Shown here: positions 9,134-19,021 of the stretch, piece by piece
How positions within the stretch are numbered: the first letter of the stretch is position 1
How the letters are laid out: the number at the start of each line of letters is the position of its first letter
Assembly (NCBI GenBank): GCA_026645735.1
Contig: JAPKMT010000017.1
Span: forward strand, 1 to 57,763
DNA from: Flexilinea sp.
Lineage (GTDB): Bacteria > Chloroflexota > Anaerolineae > Anaerolineales > Anaerolineaceae
Length of the DNA: 57,763 bases
Reading direction: 5' to 3'
Made by a program: the position numbers and the translations under genes
Notes under the pieces: model-generated
The model's database searches: none
The model's input: only the letters and a program-made list of their open reading frames with translations
Told to the model about the DNA's origin: nothing

Positions 9134-9224
9134 GAATTTTTGCCAGTTTTCTTCATCTTTTTTGGAAATAGGGAATTTGAAGCTGGACAACAGTATCGAA
9201 AAATAAAAAATTTCTTATCGATTT

Positions 9225-9265
9225 TTCGAAAAAAGGTCTGTTGTGACAACAGACCTTTTTTCGAA
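9225..9265. terminator. Strong terminator after threonine aldolase
   Basis: Perfect 19-bp inverted repeat (9225-9243 and 9247-9265) with a 3-base TGA loop; the GGTCTGTTG stem is flanked by A and T runs, so it can work in either direction. It lies 92 bases after the aldolase stop. Confidence 0.85.
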
Positions 9266-9541
9266 GATAAATGGAGATTCGTCAATAAACCAATTCAGAA
9301 TTTGGAAAATATATTACGGTTCAATATTGAATGCGAAAATCCAGTTGTTATCTCGAATTACGGATTTCACAAGGATCAGTTCAAAATCAGAATTTGGATC
9401 CGATTATAATCACTGTAGCAATGACAGAATCAAACACTGTTCCGCAGCAGCGATTGTAAATACTTAGAGAATTAATATCAAGCAACTCTATTTTGATTTA
9501 TTTGATTTTTATAAAATTACAATGGTTTGGAGAAATTCGTC
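9266..9541. other. Spacer before 5'-nucleotidase gene
   Basis: AT-rich spacer with several ATTCGAAT/AGAATTTGG-like words that resemble decayed ends of the dispersed repeat, but no intact copy. The nucleotidase promoter must lie here; no convincing -35/-10 pair is assigned. Confidence 0.4.
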
Positions 9542-11449
9542 ATGAAAAAAATTTCACGTTTATGGATTCTTTTCTTCTGCCTCATTCTGCTTCTAACAAA
9601 CCTTCCGGTCTCTGCACAAAGCAAAGAATTATCCATCCTGTTTACACATGATCTTCATTCTTATATTGATTCAAAAAAACAAAATTCCGAATCAGTTGGC
9701 GGATTTGCCAGGATAAAGACAATTATCAATCAAAAAAAGTCAGAGGCTTCAAACACTTTGGTTTTAGACGCAGGCGATTTTTCGATGGGGACGTTGTATC
9801 AGGCTGTTTACTCCACGGAAGCAATTGAACTTCGATTGCTGGGGCTGATGGACTTTGATGCAACGACATTAGGAAATCATGAATTCGATTATGGCAGTGA
9901 TGGGTTATCAGCTATGCTCACTGCTGCGATACAAAGCGGTGACCCTCTTCCTAAACTGATCGAAGCGAATATTGACTGGCAAAACTCAGATGGCCAGTAC
10001 ACACAACAATTAAAAGAAACACTGGGAAAATATGGCTCTTCAGATTATGTGGTGCTTGAAAAAGGGGACGTCAAAGCAGCAGTATTTGGCTTGATGGGAG
10101 AATCATCTGCCAGCTATGCTCCGACAAGCGGTCTGACCTTTTTTGATATTTCAGAAGCAGCAAAAAGCATCGTTGAAAAAATCAATAAGAACGAAGAAGG
10201 CATCGATATTATCATCGCGCTTTCGCACAGTGGAACAGATTCGGATAAAAGCAGTTCTGAGGATGAAATTCTGGCAAAAAACGTTCCGGGGATCGATGTG
10301 ATTATCAGCGGTCATTCTCACACAATTCTCGAAAAGCCAATATTGATTGGAAACACAATGATTGTTTCAGCCGGAGAATATGGACAAAAAATGGGTCATA
10401 TCTCTCTGCAGCAAAACGATCATGGACGCTGGCTGGCAAAAAATTATTCGCTGATTCCTGTTGACGAATCTGTTGAGGAAGATCCTGAATTTTTAAATAC
10501 CATTGAAAAATTTAAAAGCATGCGGCAGGAATATTTGGATCTGTTTGGTTTTGACAGTTACGACCAGATCCTGTCTCATAATAACATTTCCTTTACAGAT
10601 CAGAAATCCATGTATACCGAAAACTGGGAACAACCTTTGGGAAATTTGATCAGCGATGCTTACCGGTATACCGTCCAAGAAGCAGAAGGAGCAAACTATA
10701 TCCCAATCACCGCTTCATTCGCACCACTGGGCGTAATTCGGACATCGCTCCCGGAGGGAGATGTCACCGTTGAAGATGTGTATTCAATGTTGTCTTTGGG
10801 AATCGGTCCGGATCACATATCCGGTTATCCGTTAGTTTCGGTTTACCTTACTGGTGCTGAATTGAAATCTGTTGCAGAAATCGATGCATCTGTATCCACA
10901 TTAATGAATGTTGCCCGCCTTTATTGGAGTGGGATTCGCTCAAATTTTAACCCCAATCGGATTCTATTCAATCGTGTGCTTGAAGTGAAAATCATCGACG
11001 AAAACGGGGATTCGCAGGAACTTGATGACGATAAGCTATATCGAGTTGTGACCGGATTATATTCAGCTCGAATGCTTAGCGCTGTGGAAGCCCAATCATT
11101 CGGTTTGTTGAAACTTAAACCAAAAGATTCTGCAGGAAATCCGATTTTTGACTTTGATCAATCTATTTTGAAGGATCAAAATGGAAGAGAAATCAAAGAA
11201 TGGTTCGCAGTGACAAAATTCCTTTCTTCGTTTCCAAAAGAAAATGGGATTTCCGTCATTCCGGATAGATATGCAGCAACAGAGGATAGAAAAGTAGTTG
11301 ACACCAGCAGAAATATATTTGCACTGCTCAAAAAGCCGAATAAGATTTCTCTGATTATTCTTGGGATTTTTCTAATACTAATCGGAATCATTTATCTTCT
11401 GGTTCGAATTTTTATCAAACTAATCAAAAGACTTAGAAAGAACCATTGA
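9542..11449 (+). CDS. Secreted, membrane-anchored 5'-nucleotidase / cyclic phosphodiesterase family
   Basis: About 635 residues. ATG at 9542 is preceded by GGAG at 10 bases; an in-frame TTG at 9527 is less likely. A signal peptide (LWILFFCLILLLTNLPVSA) is followed by a calcineurin-type metallophosphatase domain: FTHDLHSY, LDAGDFSMG, LGNHEFDYG and ISGHSHT supply the metal ligands. A 5'-nucleotidase C-terminal substrate-binding domain follows (about 330-560), then a C-terminal membrane segment (ISLIILGIFLILIGIIYLL) with a basic tail, so the enzyme is tethered outside. UshA-type relatives hydrolyse nucleotides or UDP-sugars and salvage nucleosides; the exact substrate is not visible. Confidence 0.9.
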   Translation: MKKISRLWILFFCLILLLTNLPVSAQSKELSILFTHDLHSYIDSKKQNSESVGGFARIKTIINQKKSEASNTLVLDAGDFSMGTLYQAVYSTEAIELRLLGLMDFDATTLGNHEFDYGSDGLSAMLTAAIQSGDPLPKLIEANIDWQNSDGQYTQQLKETLGKYGSSDYVVLEKGDVKAAVFGLMGESSASYAPTSGLTFFDISEAAKSIVEKINKNEEGIDIIIALSHSGTDSDKSSSEDEILAKNVPGIDVIISGHSHTILEKPILIGNTMIVSAGEYGQKMGHISLQQNDHGRWLAKNYSLIPVDESVEEDPEFLNTIEKFKSMRQEYLDLFGFDSYDQILSHNNISFTDQKSMYTENWEQPLGNLISDAYRYTVQEAEGANYIPITASFAPLGVIRTSLPEGDVTVEDVYSMLSLGIGPDHISGYPLVSVYLTGAELKSVAEIDASVSTLMNVARLYWSGIRSNFNPNRILFNRVLEVKIIDENGDSQELDDDKLYRVVTGLYSARMLSAVEAQSFGLLKLKPKDSAGNPIFDFDQSILKDQNGREIKEWFAVTKFLSSFPKENGISVIPDRYAATEDRKVVDTSRNIFALLKKPNKISLIILGIFLILIGIIYLLVRIFIKLIKRLRKNH

Positions 11450-11480
11450 TTTAAATTGTCAGATAGCAAAGCTCAGTTGT

Positions 11481-11520
11481 AATAAAACAGGCGTTTCTTG
11501 AAAGAATCGCCTGTTTTATT
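11481..11520. terminator. Terminator between nucleotidase and Mrp genes
   Basis: 13-bp inverted repeat AATAAAACAGGCG / CGCCTGTTTTATT around a 14-base loop, with A and T runs on both sides. It separates the convergent genes ending at 11449 and 11621 and probably serves both. Confidence 0.8.
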
Positions 11521-11620
11521 ATACGAAATTCAAAAAATTCGAAAATGTTCCAATACTTCGAACGATCGATCGTCCGTTTGATTATTCCCATTTTGTTTTG
11601 TATAACGGAAAAGAGTTTGT

Positions 11621-12451
11621 TTACACCATCTCTTTTAATATATCCAAAGCTGGTGTCAGCCAAGTTACCGAGATGTCTTCTATTTTTCCTTCATCACAAG
11701 CTTTTGATAAAAGCGGGTTAATTGGCAGTTTTCCTAAAATCGGAATATGATGTGTTTCAGAAATGTCCTCAATATGGCTGGTTCCAAACAACCTGTGTTT
11801 TCCTCCGCAATCCGGACATTGAAAATAGGACATATTCTCCACAAGACCGATGATGGGAACTGTCATCATCTCTGCCATTTTTACTGCCTTGGAAACGATC
11901 ATTGATACAAGTTCCTGGGGAGATGTCACGACGATGATTCCATCGACCGGAATAGATTGGAAAATCGTTAACGGAACATCTCCGGTTCCTGGAGGCATAT
12001 CAATAAACAGAAAATCAATATCCGTCCAAATTACTTCGGTCCAAAATTGTTTAACGGTACCTGCAATCACCGGTCCGCGCCATATAACCGGATCGGTTGC
12101 ATTTTCTAATAAAAGATTAATAGACATAATTTCAATTCCAGACTTCGTTTGAACTGGCAGAATTCCCATTTCATTGGCGCATGCTTTCATGGAAATCCCA
12201 AAAGACTTAGGAACTGAAGGTCCGGTAATATCACCATCCAGGATTCCGATTCGAAATCCCTGACGTCTCATTTCTGACGCCAGTAGGGATGTCACAAGTG
12301 TTTTCCCAACTCCGCCTTTGCCGCTGACAATTCCAATCACTTTTTTTATTCGGCTTAAATTATGCGGCTTTTCCAAAAAATCATTTTTCGTTTTTCTTTC
12401 AGCACAATCACTGCCGCAATGGTTGCAGTCGTGCCCGCAGCTCTCACTCAT
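11621..12451 (-). CDS. mrp: Mrp/ApbC-family Fe-S cluster carrier ATPase
   Basis: About 276 residues. I prefer the ATG at 12451 (MSESCGHDC) because AAAGG is 9 bases away; the ATG at 12460 touches that site. The N-terminus carries four cysteines (CGHDCNHCGSDC) like eukaryotic NBP35, then a deviant Walker A GKGGVGKT, the DGDITGPSVP switch, DMPPGTGD and a CPDCGG pair near residue 215. Mrp/NBP35 proteins bind and transfer [4Fe-4S] clusters in the cytoplasm (known). The N-terminal cysteine motif together with the CxxC pair gives two potential cluster sites. It lies alone, convergent with the nucleotidase gene. Confidence 0.92.
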   Translation of the reverse strand: MSESCGHDCNHCGSDCAERKTKNDFLEKPHNLSRIKKVIGIVSGKGGVGKTLVTSLLASEMRRQGFRIGILDGDITGPSVPKSFGISMKACANEMGILPVQTKSGIEIMSINLLLENATDPVIWRGPVIAGTVKQFWTEVIWTDIDFLFIDMPPGTGDVPLTIFQSIPVDGIIVVTSPQELVSMIVSKAVKMAEMMTVPIIGLVENMSYFQCPDCGGKHRLFGTSHIEDISETHHIPILGKLPINPLLSKACDEGKIEDISVTWLTPALDILKEMV

Positions 12452-12563
12452 TGATTTCATCCTTTGTATCTTTTTGGTTCAATTATACTCAGCTCTGCAC
12501 CGATTTCAACGGGAACGAACCGTCAACAGCAATTCGAAACATCAAATTTTCTTGATTGATTCG

Positions 12564-12605
12564 AAAAAAAGCCGGAGACCTGTAATTTCAGTCTCCAGCT
12601 TTTTT
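12564..12605 (-). terminator. Terminator after desulfoferrodoxin gene
   Basis: Inverted repeat with a GCTGGAGAC / GTCTCCGGC stem and T runs on either side; on the minus strand it follows the desulfoferrodoxin stop (12664) by 60 bases. Confidence 0.8.
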
Positions 12606-12663
12606 GTGTCTAAAAATCGTTAATTATTTTTTTTATTGAAAAGGCTTCCAATAAAAATGAGGA

Positions 12664-13041
12664 TTATATGTCAGCTTTCCAAAGCCCATGCAAATTGCAG
12701 TATTCGAATACGGCTACCGGTTCATCCTCTTTCAATGCAAAAACTGCTTTAGGTTCTTCGCCTGGTAATAGACTTTTCCGCTGACCACCTTTCTTGGTCT
12801 GCAAGTAAATCCATTGGATATAGTGCTCCTGTACCATCGGATGCAGAATACTGCCGACAGTAACCTCAACGGTATCCCCTGAGACTTTCACCACTGGGAT
12901 ATGTTTCTCTGTGGCTGCTTCTTTCGTATTTGGGACAAGTTCTTGCATCGGTTCGCCGCAGCAAATCGTCGGTGTTCCTGGATCTAAAATCATGCCGATG
13001 ATTTTCCCGCAATGTTTACAATAAAAAAATTTTTGCTCCAT
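12664..13041 (-). CDS. dfx: Desulfoferrodoxin (two-iron superoxide reductase)
   Basis: 125 residues, the usual length. The N-terminal desulforedoxin domain has YCKHCG and ICCGEPM, giving the four cysteine ligands of the first iron. The catalytic iron site has histidines in EKHIPV, LHPM and EHYIQW, plus the Cys and His of EYCNLHGLW. The enzyme reduces superoxide to hydrogen peroxide without releasing oxygen, a defence typical of anaerobes (known). A purine-rich AAGGAGAG site is about 12 bases upstream, slightly far. The gene is monocistronic, with a terminator behind it and the ligA gene upstream on the same strand. Confidence 0.95.
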   Translation of the reverse strand: MEQKFFYCKHCGKIIGMILDPGTPTICCGEPMQELVPNTKEAATEKHIPVVKVSGDTVEVTVGSILHPMVQEHYIQWIYLQTKKGGQRKSLLPGEEPKAVFALKEDEPVAVFEYCNLHGLWKADI

Positions 13042-13141
13042 TGTGCAGTTTCTCTCCTTTTTGCTTTCAATGTAGAATAATTTACGTCTAATTTGATTGT
13101 AACAGAAAAGCTATCAGAAATTTATATTTTTTTTATTAAAC

Positions 13142-13187
13142 CAGCAATTCCTACGAAAATTGAATTCAATTTTCATAGGAATCGCTG
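13142..13187. repeat. Minimal 46-bp palindromic copy of the dispersed repeat
   Basis: CAGCAATTCC...GGAATCGCTG with two 23-base arms and no loop insert. Two positions that mismatch on the plus strand become G-U pairs in minus-strand RNA, so the 3' end of the ligA transcript could fold into one long hairpin here. It carries only the repeat ends, without the TTGTTGTTG hairpin. Confidence 0.7.
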
Positions 13188-13228
13188 TTATTTAACATCA
13201 ATTCTTTTTTCTGCAGCAATCGGTCATT

Positions 13229-15262
<2,034 letters not shown>

Positions 15263-15369
15263 TCACTCTCAGTAGCCCTGTATTACTTTTTTTTCATTTT
15301 TTTCCAGAAGAAATTTCATCTGTAAAAAAATTCTCATTTGGCACAAATTTAAACCATTAAAATTCTAAT

Positions 15370-15557
15370 CAGCCTTTCGAATAATGAGAGAGGATTTTGA
15401 ATTACTGAATTTCGAATCAGTAATTCAAATAATGAAAAGAGATTATTGTTGTTCTCATGGTTTTGCGCTTCGCGTAAAACCATGAGAACAACAAATTTTC
15501 TTTCTATATTCGAAAAGTCAATCCAAATTTTGAATTTCTGATTTCGAATAACCAGCC
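15370..15557. repeat. Dispersed hairpin repeat, copy 4
   Basis: Starts CAGCCTTTCGAA and ends TTTCGAATAACCAGC. The hairpin arms are 22 bases (15446-15467 and 15473-15494): TTGTTGTTCTCATGGTTTTGCG pairs with its complement apart from one G-T pair. The stem reads CTCATGG where other copies read GTGATGT, with the other arm changed to match. Confidence 0.8.
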
Positions 15558-15604
15558 ATTATTTTCATTATATAATAGATAATGAGAGTTAATTGGATAT
15601 ATAA

Positions 15605-15712
15605 CAGCGATTCGAAATGGAAGTCTACCTTTTCAACAAAGAGAGGGAATTTATTGTTCTTTTTATTTTTATACGAAGTGTAAAAATAGAAGAACATTAT
15701 TGAATCCGGTCC
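15605..15712. repeat. Dispersed hairpin repeat, copy 5
   Basis: Starts CAGCGATTCGAAATGG. The hairpin at about 15650-15699 (TTATTGTTC...TTTTTATAC against GTGTAAAAATAGAAGAACATTA) is imperfect, with a CGAAG turn. It lies directly before the zinc-ribbon gene, inside its probable leader or promoter. Confidence 0.65.
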
Positions 15713-15777
15713 ATATTTCGAAAAACTGGAAATATTCGAAATTTCCTCCTCCGAGTTTTATTTACAAAGGAAATAAT

Positions 15778-16875
15778 ATGGCACAAAAATCAATCGGTTA
15801 TGTTCAGATGGTTTGGACTTGTCCCAATTGCAGCACAAAAAATCCGGGAGCACGACGTACTTGTAAGAATTGTGGCGCTTCAATGCCAAAAGACGTAAAA
15901 TTTGAAGTTCCGATCAAAGAAGAACTGATACAGGATCAAAAAACAATCGATGAAGCAAAAACAGGTCCGGATATTTATTGTGGCTATTGCGGTAATCGAA
16001 ATCCGGGAAACGCAACTACTTGCAGCAATTGTGGAGCTGCGCTTGCGGAAGGCGAGGCAAGAGAGGCTGGCGAAAAAATCGCTGTTTCTAATGAGCCTGT
16101 TCCCGAAACAATTCGTTGCGAAGTGTGCGGTTCAGAAAATCCGGTCAACCAGCTAGCATGTACCTCTTGTGGTTCTCCATTGAAAACATCATATGGCCCG
16201 CCATCCAATACTATTCCGGAGACACCTGCCGGACAAAAAGGGAAGAAGGGATTCCTTGCTTCAGGGGGTTGTCTGATTGCCGGAATCATTCTGCTTTTAT
16301 TGGGATTTGCTGCGATTTATTTTGCTTTTCTGAAGACGGATCAGACAACAGCAGTCGTAACGAACACGGAATGGAAGACTCAAGTTGAAATTCTCGGCTT
16401 GGTCAACAAATCAGCACGAGACTGGTATGACGAAATTCCTTCAGATGGCACGATCGAGGATTGTACAAAAGAAGTACGAAAAAAGTCAGACACATACGTA
16501 TCCGGATCGGTAGAGGAATGCGGAGAACCGTACCTGGTCGATCGTGGCAATGGTTTCAGCGAAAAAGTGCAGGACTGTATCTATAAAGTGTATGACGATT
16601 ACTGCACGTATACCTATCTTGACTGGGGAGTCATCAGTGTAAAGACTGCTACCGGAAAAGACAGCAATCCTAGAATGCCTGTGATAAATCTTGGCAACAA
16701 CCAAAAGCAAGGGTCAGAGAATGCGACTTACGCGGTTTCGTTGTTAGATGAAAAGGGGAACAAGTATTCTTATTACCCGTCAACGATCGATGAATACCGA
16801 ACATTCAGTTTGGAAGATGTATATCACATTGAAGTTAATGGTATCGGAAATATTGTCAATTTGGAGAAAAAATGA
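15778..16875 (+). CDS. Membrane protein with three zinc ribbons
   Basis: About 365 residues from the ATG at 15778, preceded by AAAGG. Three zinc-ribbon modules follow each other at about residues 14-35, 70-90 and 115-135 (CPNCSTKNPG...CKNCG, CGYCGNRNPG...CSNCG, CEVCGSENPV...CTSCG). A single membrane segment (GGCLIAGIILLLLGFAAIYFAF, about 160-182) leads to a roughly 180-residue outer domain with several cysteines (IEDCTKEV, VEECGEPY, VQDCIYKVYDDYC). The function is unknown. It is the first gene of a four-gene unit: the next gene overlaps by ATGA, and the last two are a Cys-rich-tailed membrane protein and a radical SAM enzyme. It might be a chaperone or scaffold for that pair (inference). Confidence 0.8.
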   Translation: MAQKSIGYVQMVWTCPNCSTKNPGARRTCKNCGASMPKDVKFEVPIKEELIQDQKTIDEAKTGPDIYCGYCGNRNPGNATTCSNCGAALAEGEAREAGEKIAVSNEPVPETIRCEVCGSENPVNQLACTSCGSPLKTSYGPPSNTIPETPAGQKGKKGFLASGGCLIAGIILLLLGFAAIYFAFLKTDQTTAVVTNTEWKTQVEILGLVNKSARDWYDEIPSDGTIEDCTKEVRKKSDTYVSGSVEECGEPYLVDRGNGFSEKVQDCIYKVYDDYCTYTYLDWGVISVKTATGKDSNPRMPVINLGNNQKQGSENATYAVSLLDEKGNKYSYYPSTIDEYRTFSLEDVYHIEVNGIGNIVNLEKK

Positions 16876-17222
16876 AAATTATCGCGATTATTCTTGCTGC
16901 AATCAGTTTGTTTTTCGGGGTGCTTTTTATCTGGGGTGCATTCGGTCAGCCGTTTGATGGAAGTGCGTTAATCATTGGAATCATCATGGTAATTATTGGA
17001 ATTATCATTCTGGCGGTTGCCAATCACAATAAAAAATCTGCCGATAAACACGTCACCTATCAAGTGGATCTACCGGGTGAAGTAAAAATGACAAACCAGA
17101 ATTGCAGACAATGCGGTGGAGCAATCAATCCTGCGGATTTTAAAGTAATCAATGGTACTCCAACTGTGACCTGTCCATATTGCGGAGCATCCTATTCTGT
17201 CACAGAAGAACCGAAATGGTAA
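16872..17222 (+). CDS. Small membrane protein with C-terminal zinc ribbon
   Basis: 116 residues, overlapping the previous stop by ATGA, so translation is probably coupled. Two membrane segments (MKIIAIILAAISLFFGVLF and ALIIGIIMVIIGIIILAVA) are followed by a basic linker and a zinc ribbon with CRQCGG and CPYCGASY. No enzymatic motif is visible. Its place between a three-ribbon membrane protein and the Cys-tailed protein argues for a structural or chaperone role in the same envelope system (inference). Confidence 0.8.
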   Translation: MKIIAIILAAISLFFGVLFIWGAFGQPFDGSALIIGIIMVIIGIIILAVANHNKKSADKHVTYQVDLPGEVKMTNQNCRQCGGAINPADFKVINGTPTVTCPYCGASYSVTEEPKW

Positions 17223-17246
17223 TTCTTGCGCAAAACGGAGAAAAAA

Positions 17247-19016
17247 ATGTTTAAGAAGAAGATTATTTCCAAAAGAAAGCTGCTTTTCCTTTTGCTTTCA
17301 TTAATCCTTTGGGTTCAGATATCCCCTGCCAATGTATTTGCGGAGGATTATCAATTTACAATTCCTGAGAATTTGATAATTTTTGCCATTGACACAGATG
17401 GTAAAGCTTCTGTTTCGTATGAATTCACAATCGAAAACCAGGGAAAAGGTATTGATTACATAGATATTGCACTGCCAAATAATCAGTTTGATCTTGCGAA
17501 TGTCAAAGCATCCATTGATGGAACTTCGGTTTCCTCCCGTAACATTTCACGCACAGATTATCAAGAAACAGGCATTGCAAATGGTGTCACCATCGATAAC
17601 ACCAGAAACCCTATTCCCAAGGGAAAACGGGCAAATATCTATATAGAAGTGTTGCAGATCGGTAAAATGCTCTACAATGTTGAGAACAATACAAAAGAAG
17701 AAGAATATGCAAGCTTCCAATTTCAACCGAATTATTTTTCGCCCGATTTCACCAGGGGAAACACGGATATTACCATCAGACTGGTTCTGCCAGTTGGAAT
17801 GACAGAAGAAGAGCCAGTGTACTTTACTCCGGAAAACTGGAATGGCACTTCGGAACCTGAATCCTGGTTTAACGATAATGGAAATATTGTGTATGAATGG
17901 CATTCAACGCAGGCAAACAGCCGATCAGAGTATGTCTTTGGTGCTATGTTCCCCAAACGTATTTTATCTTCTTTGGATCAGGTCAGTGATCCAAAAAGCT
18001 ATTCAAGTTCTCCATCCTCATCGGTAGGCAACAGCTTTATTGAAACGATTTTTTCGCTTGCAGTATGTGTCGTTCCAATACTAATCGTCTTTCTTTCATT
18101 TTTTGCCATCTTCAAAAAAGCAAAAAATATGAAAGGATTAGCCGGCAGCTATTTGCCGCCATCCATAAAAGCAGAAGGACAAGGTATCAAAAGAGGACTG
18201 ACTGCAGTTGAAGCGGCTGTTTTATTGGAAGAGAAGATGGATAAAATCATCTCGATGATCATATTTTCTTTAAGCAAAAAAGGTGCAATTGCAGTAACGA
18301 GTCAAAATCCTTTAGTGATCAAAGCCGAAAATCCTCTTCCGGAAAAGCTGTATGAGTACGAATCTGGATTCATCGAAGCAATTTCTGAATCTGAAGACAA
18401 AAATAAAAAAGCAAAAATGACCAAAACAATCACCGCCTTAATCCTTTCTGTCACAGAAAAGATGAAAGGATACAGTCTGGATGAAACCAAAGCGTATTAT
18501 CGAAGCATCATTGAAAAAGCCTGGCAGCAAGTTCAAGACGCAGATTCTCCGGAATTAAAGGGCGAAAAATTGGATGAAATCTTTGGTTGGGCAATTTTGG
18601 ATGAAAATGTTGAAGGAAAGACAAAAGAGATATTTGGTGACGGGCCGGTATACGTTCCGATGTGGTGGTGGCGCATGGGACCTGTATATCATCCGGCGGC
18701 TGGTCCGGTCGTTTCCGGTCCGGAGAGTGCGCCAATGGGTATTCCATCAACATCAACCAATCGGTCCACACCAACTCTGCCGGGGGCAGAATTTGCCCGA
18801 TCTATCACAGATTCAGTCAGAAATTTTGGTGTTGGAACAGTCGGAAGTATCAAAGGTTTTACAAACCAGGTGACCGGAAAAACCAATCCGATCAGTGCTC
18901 CCTCCGGCAGTTCTTCCCGCAGCAGCTGGTCCGGACGTGGTGGCGGAGGACATAGCTGTGCATGTGCTTGTGCCTGCGCCGGATGTGCTTGTGCCGGCGG
19001 CGGCGGAGGACGGTAA
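17247..19016 (+). CDS. DUF2207-like membrane protein with alternating Cys-Ala tail
   Basis: About 589 residues; ATG at 17247 with GGAG 6 bases before it. A signal peptide (KLLFLLLSLILWVQISPANVFA) is followed by a beta-rich outer domain, a membrane segment at about 270-295 (IFSLAVCVVPILIVFLSFFAIF), and a cytoplasmic part with helices and a proline/serine-rich linker. The end is GGGGHSCACACACAGCACAGGGGGR: six cysteines, all separated by Ala or Gly, flanked by glycines. A spacer of 5 bases leads to a radical SAM/SPASM gene. The tail is therefore the likely substrate of that enzyme, for example for thioether links (inference). I recall similar C-terminal Cys-Ala runs in proteins of this type from other bacteria but cannot check. 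What the modified protein does is unknown. Confidence 0.8.
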   Translation: MFKKKIISKRKLLFLLLSLILWVQISPANVFAEDYQFTIPENLIIFAIDTDGKASVSYEFTIENQGKGIDYIDIALPNNQFDLANVKASIDGTSVSSRNISRTDYQETGIANGVTIDNTRNPIPKGKRANIYIEVLQIGKMLYNVENNTKEEEYASFQFQPNYFSPDFTRGNTDITIRLVLPVGMTEEEPVYFTPENWNGTSEPESWFNDNGNIVYEWHSTQANSRSEYVFGAMFPKRILSSLDQVSDPKSYSSSPSSSVGNSFIETIFSLAVCVVPILIVFLSFFAIFKKAKNMKGLAGSYLPPSIKAEGQGIKRGLTAVEAAVLLEEKMDKIISMIIFSLSKKGAIAVTSQNPLVIKAENPLPEKLYEYESGFIEAISESEDKNKKAKMTKTITALILSVTEKMKGYSLDETKAYYRSIIEKAWQQVQDADSPELKGEKLDEIFGWAILDENVEGKTKEIFGDGPVYVPMWWWRMGPVYHPAAGPVVSGPESAPMGIPSTSTNRSTPTLPGAEFARSITDSVRNFGVGTVGSIKGFTNQVTGKTNPISAPSGSSSRSSWSGRGGGGHSCACACACAGCACAGGGGGR

Positions 19017-19021
19017 ATCAT

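Noticed and set aside
9140..9467. Short plus-strand frames after the threonine aldolase gene
   Set aside because: They run through a perfect terminator and have no ribosome site.
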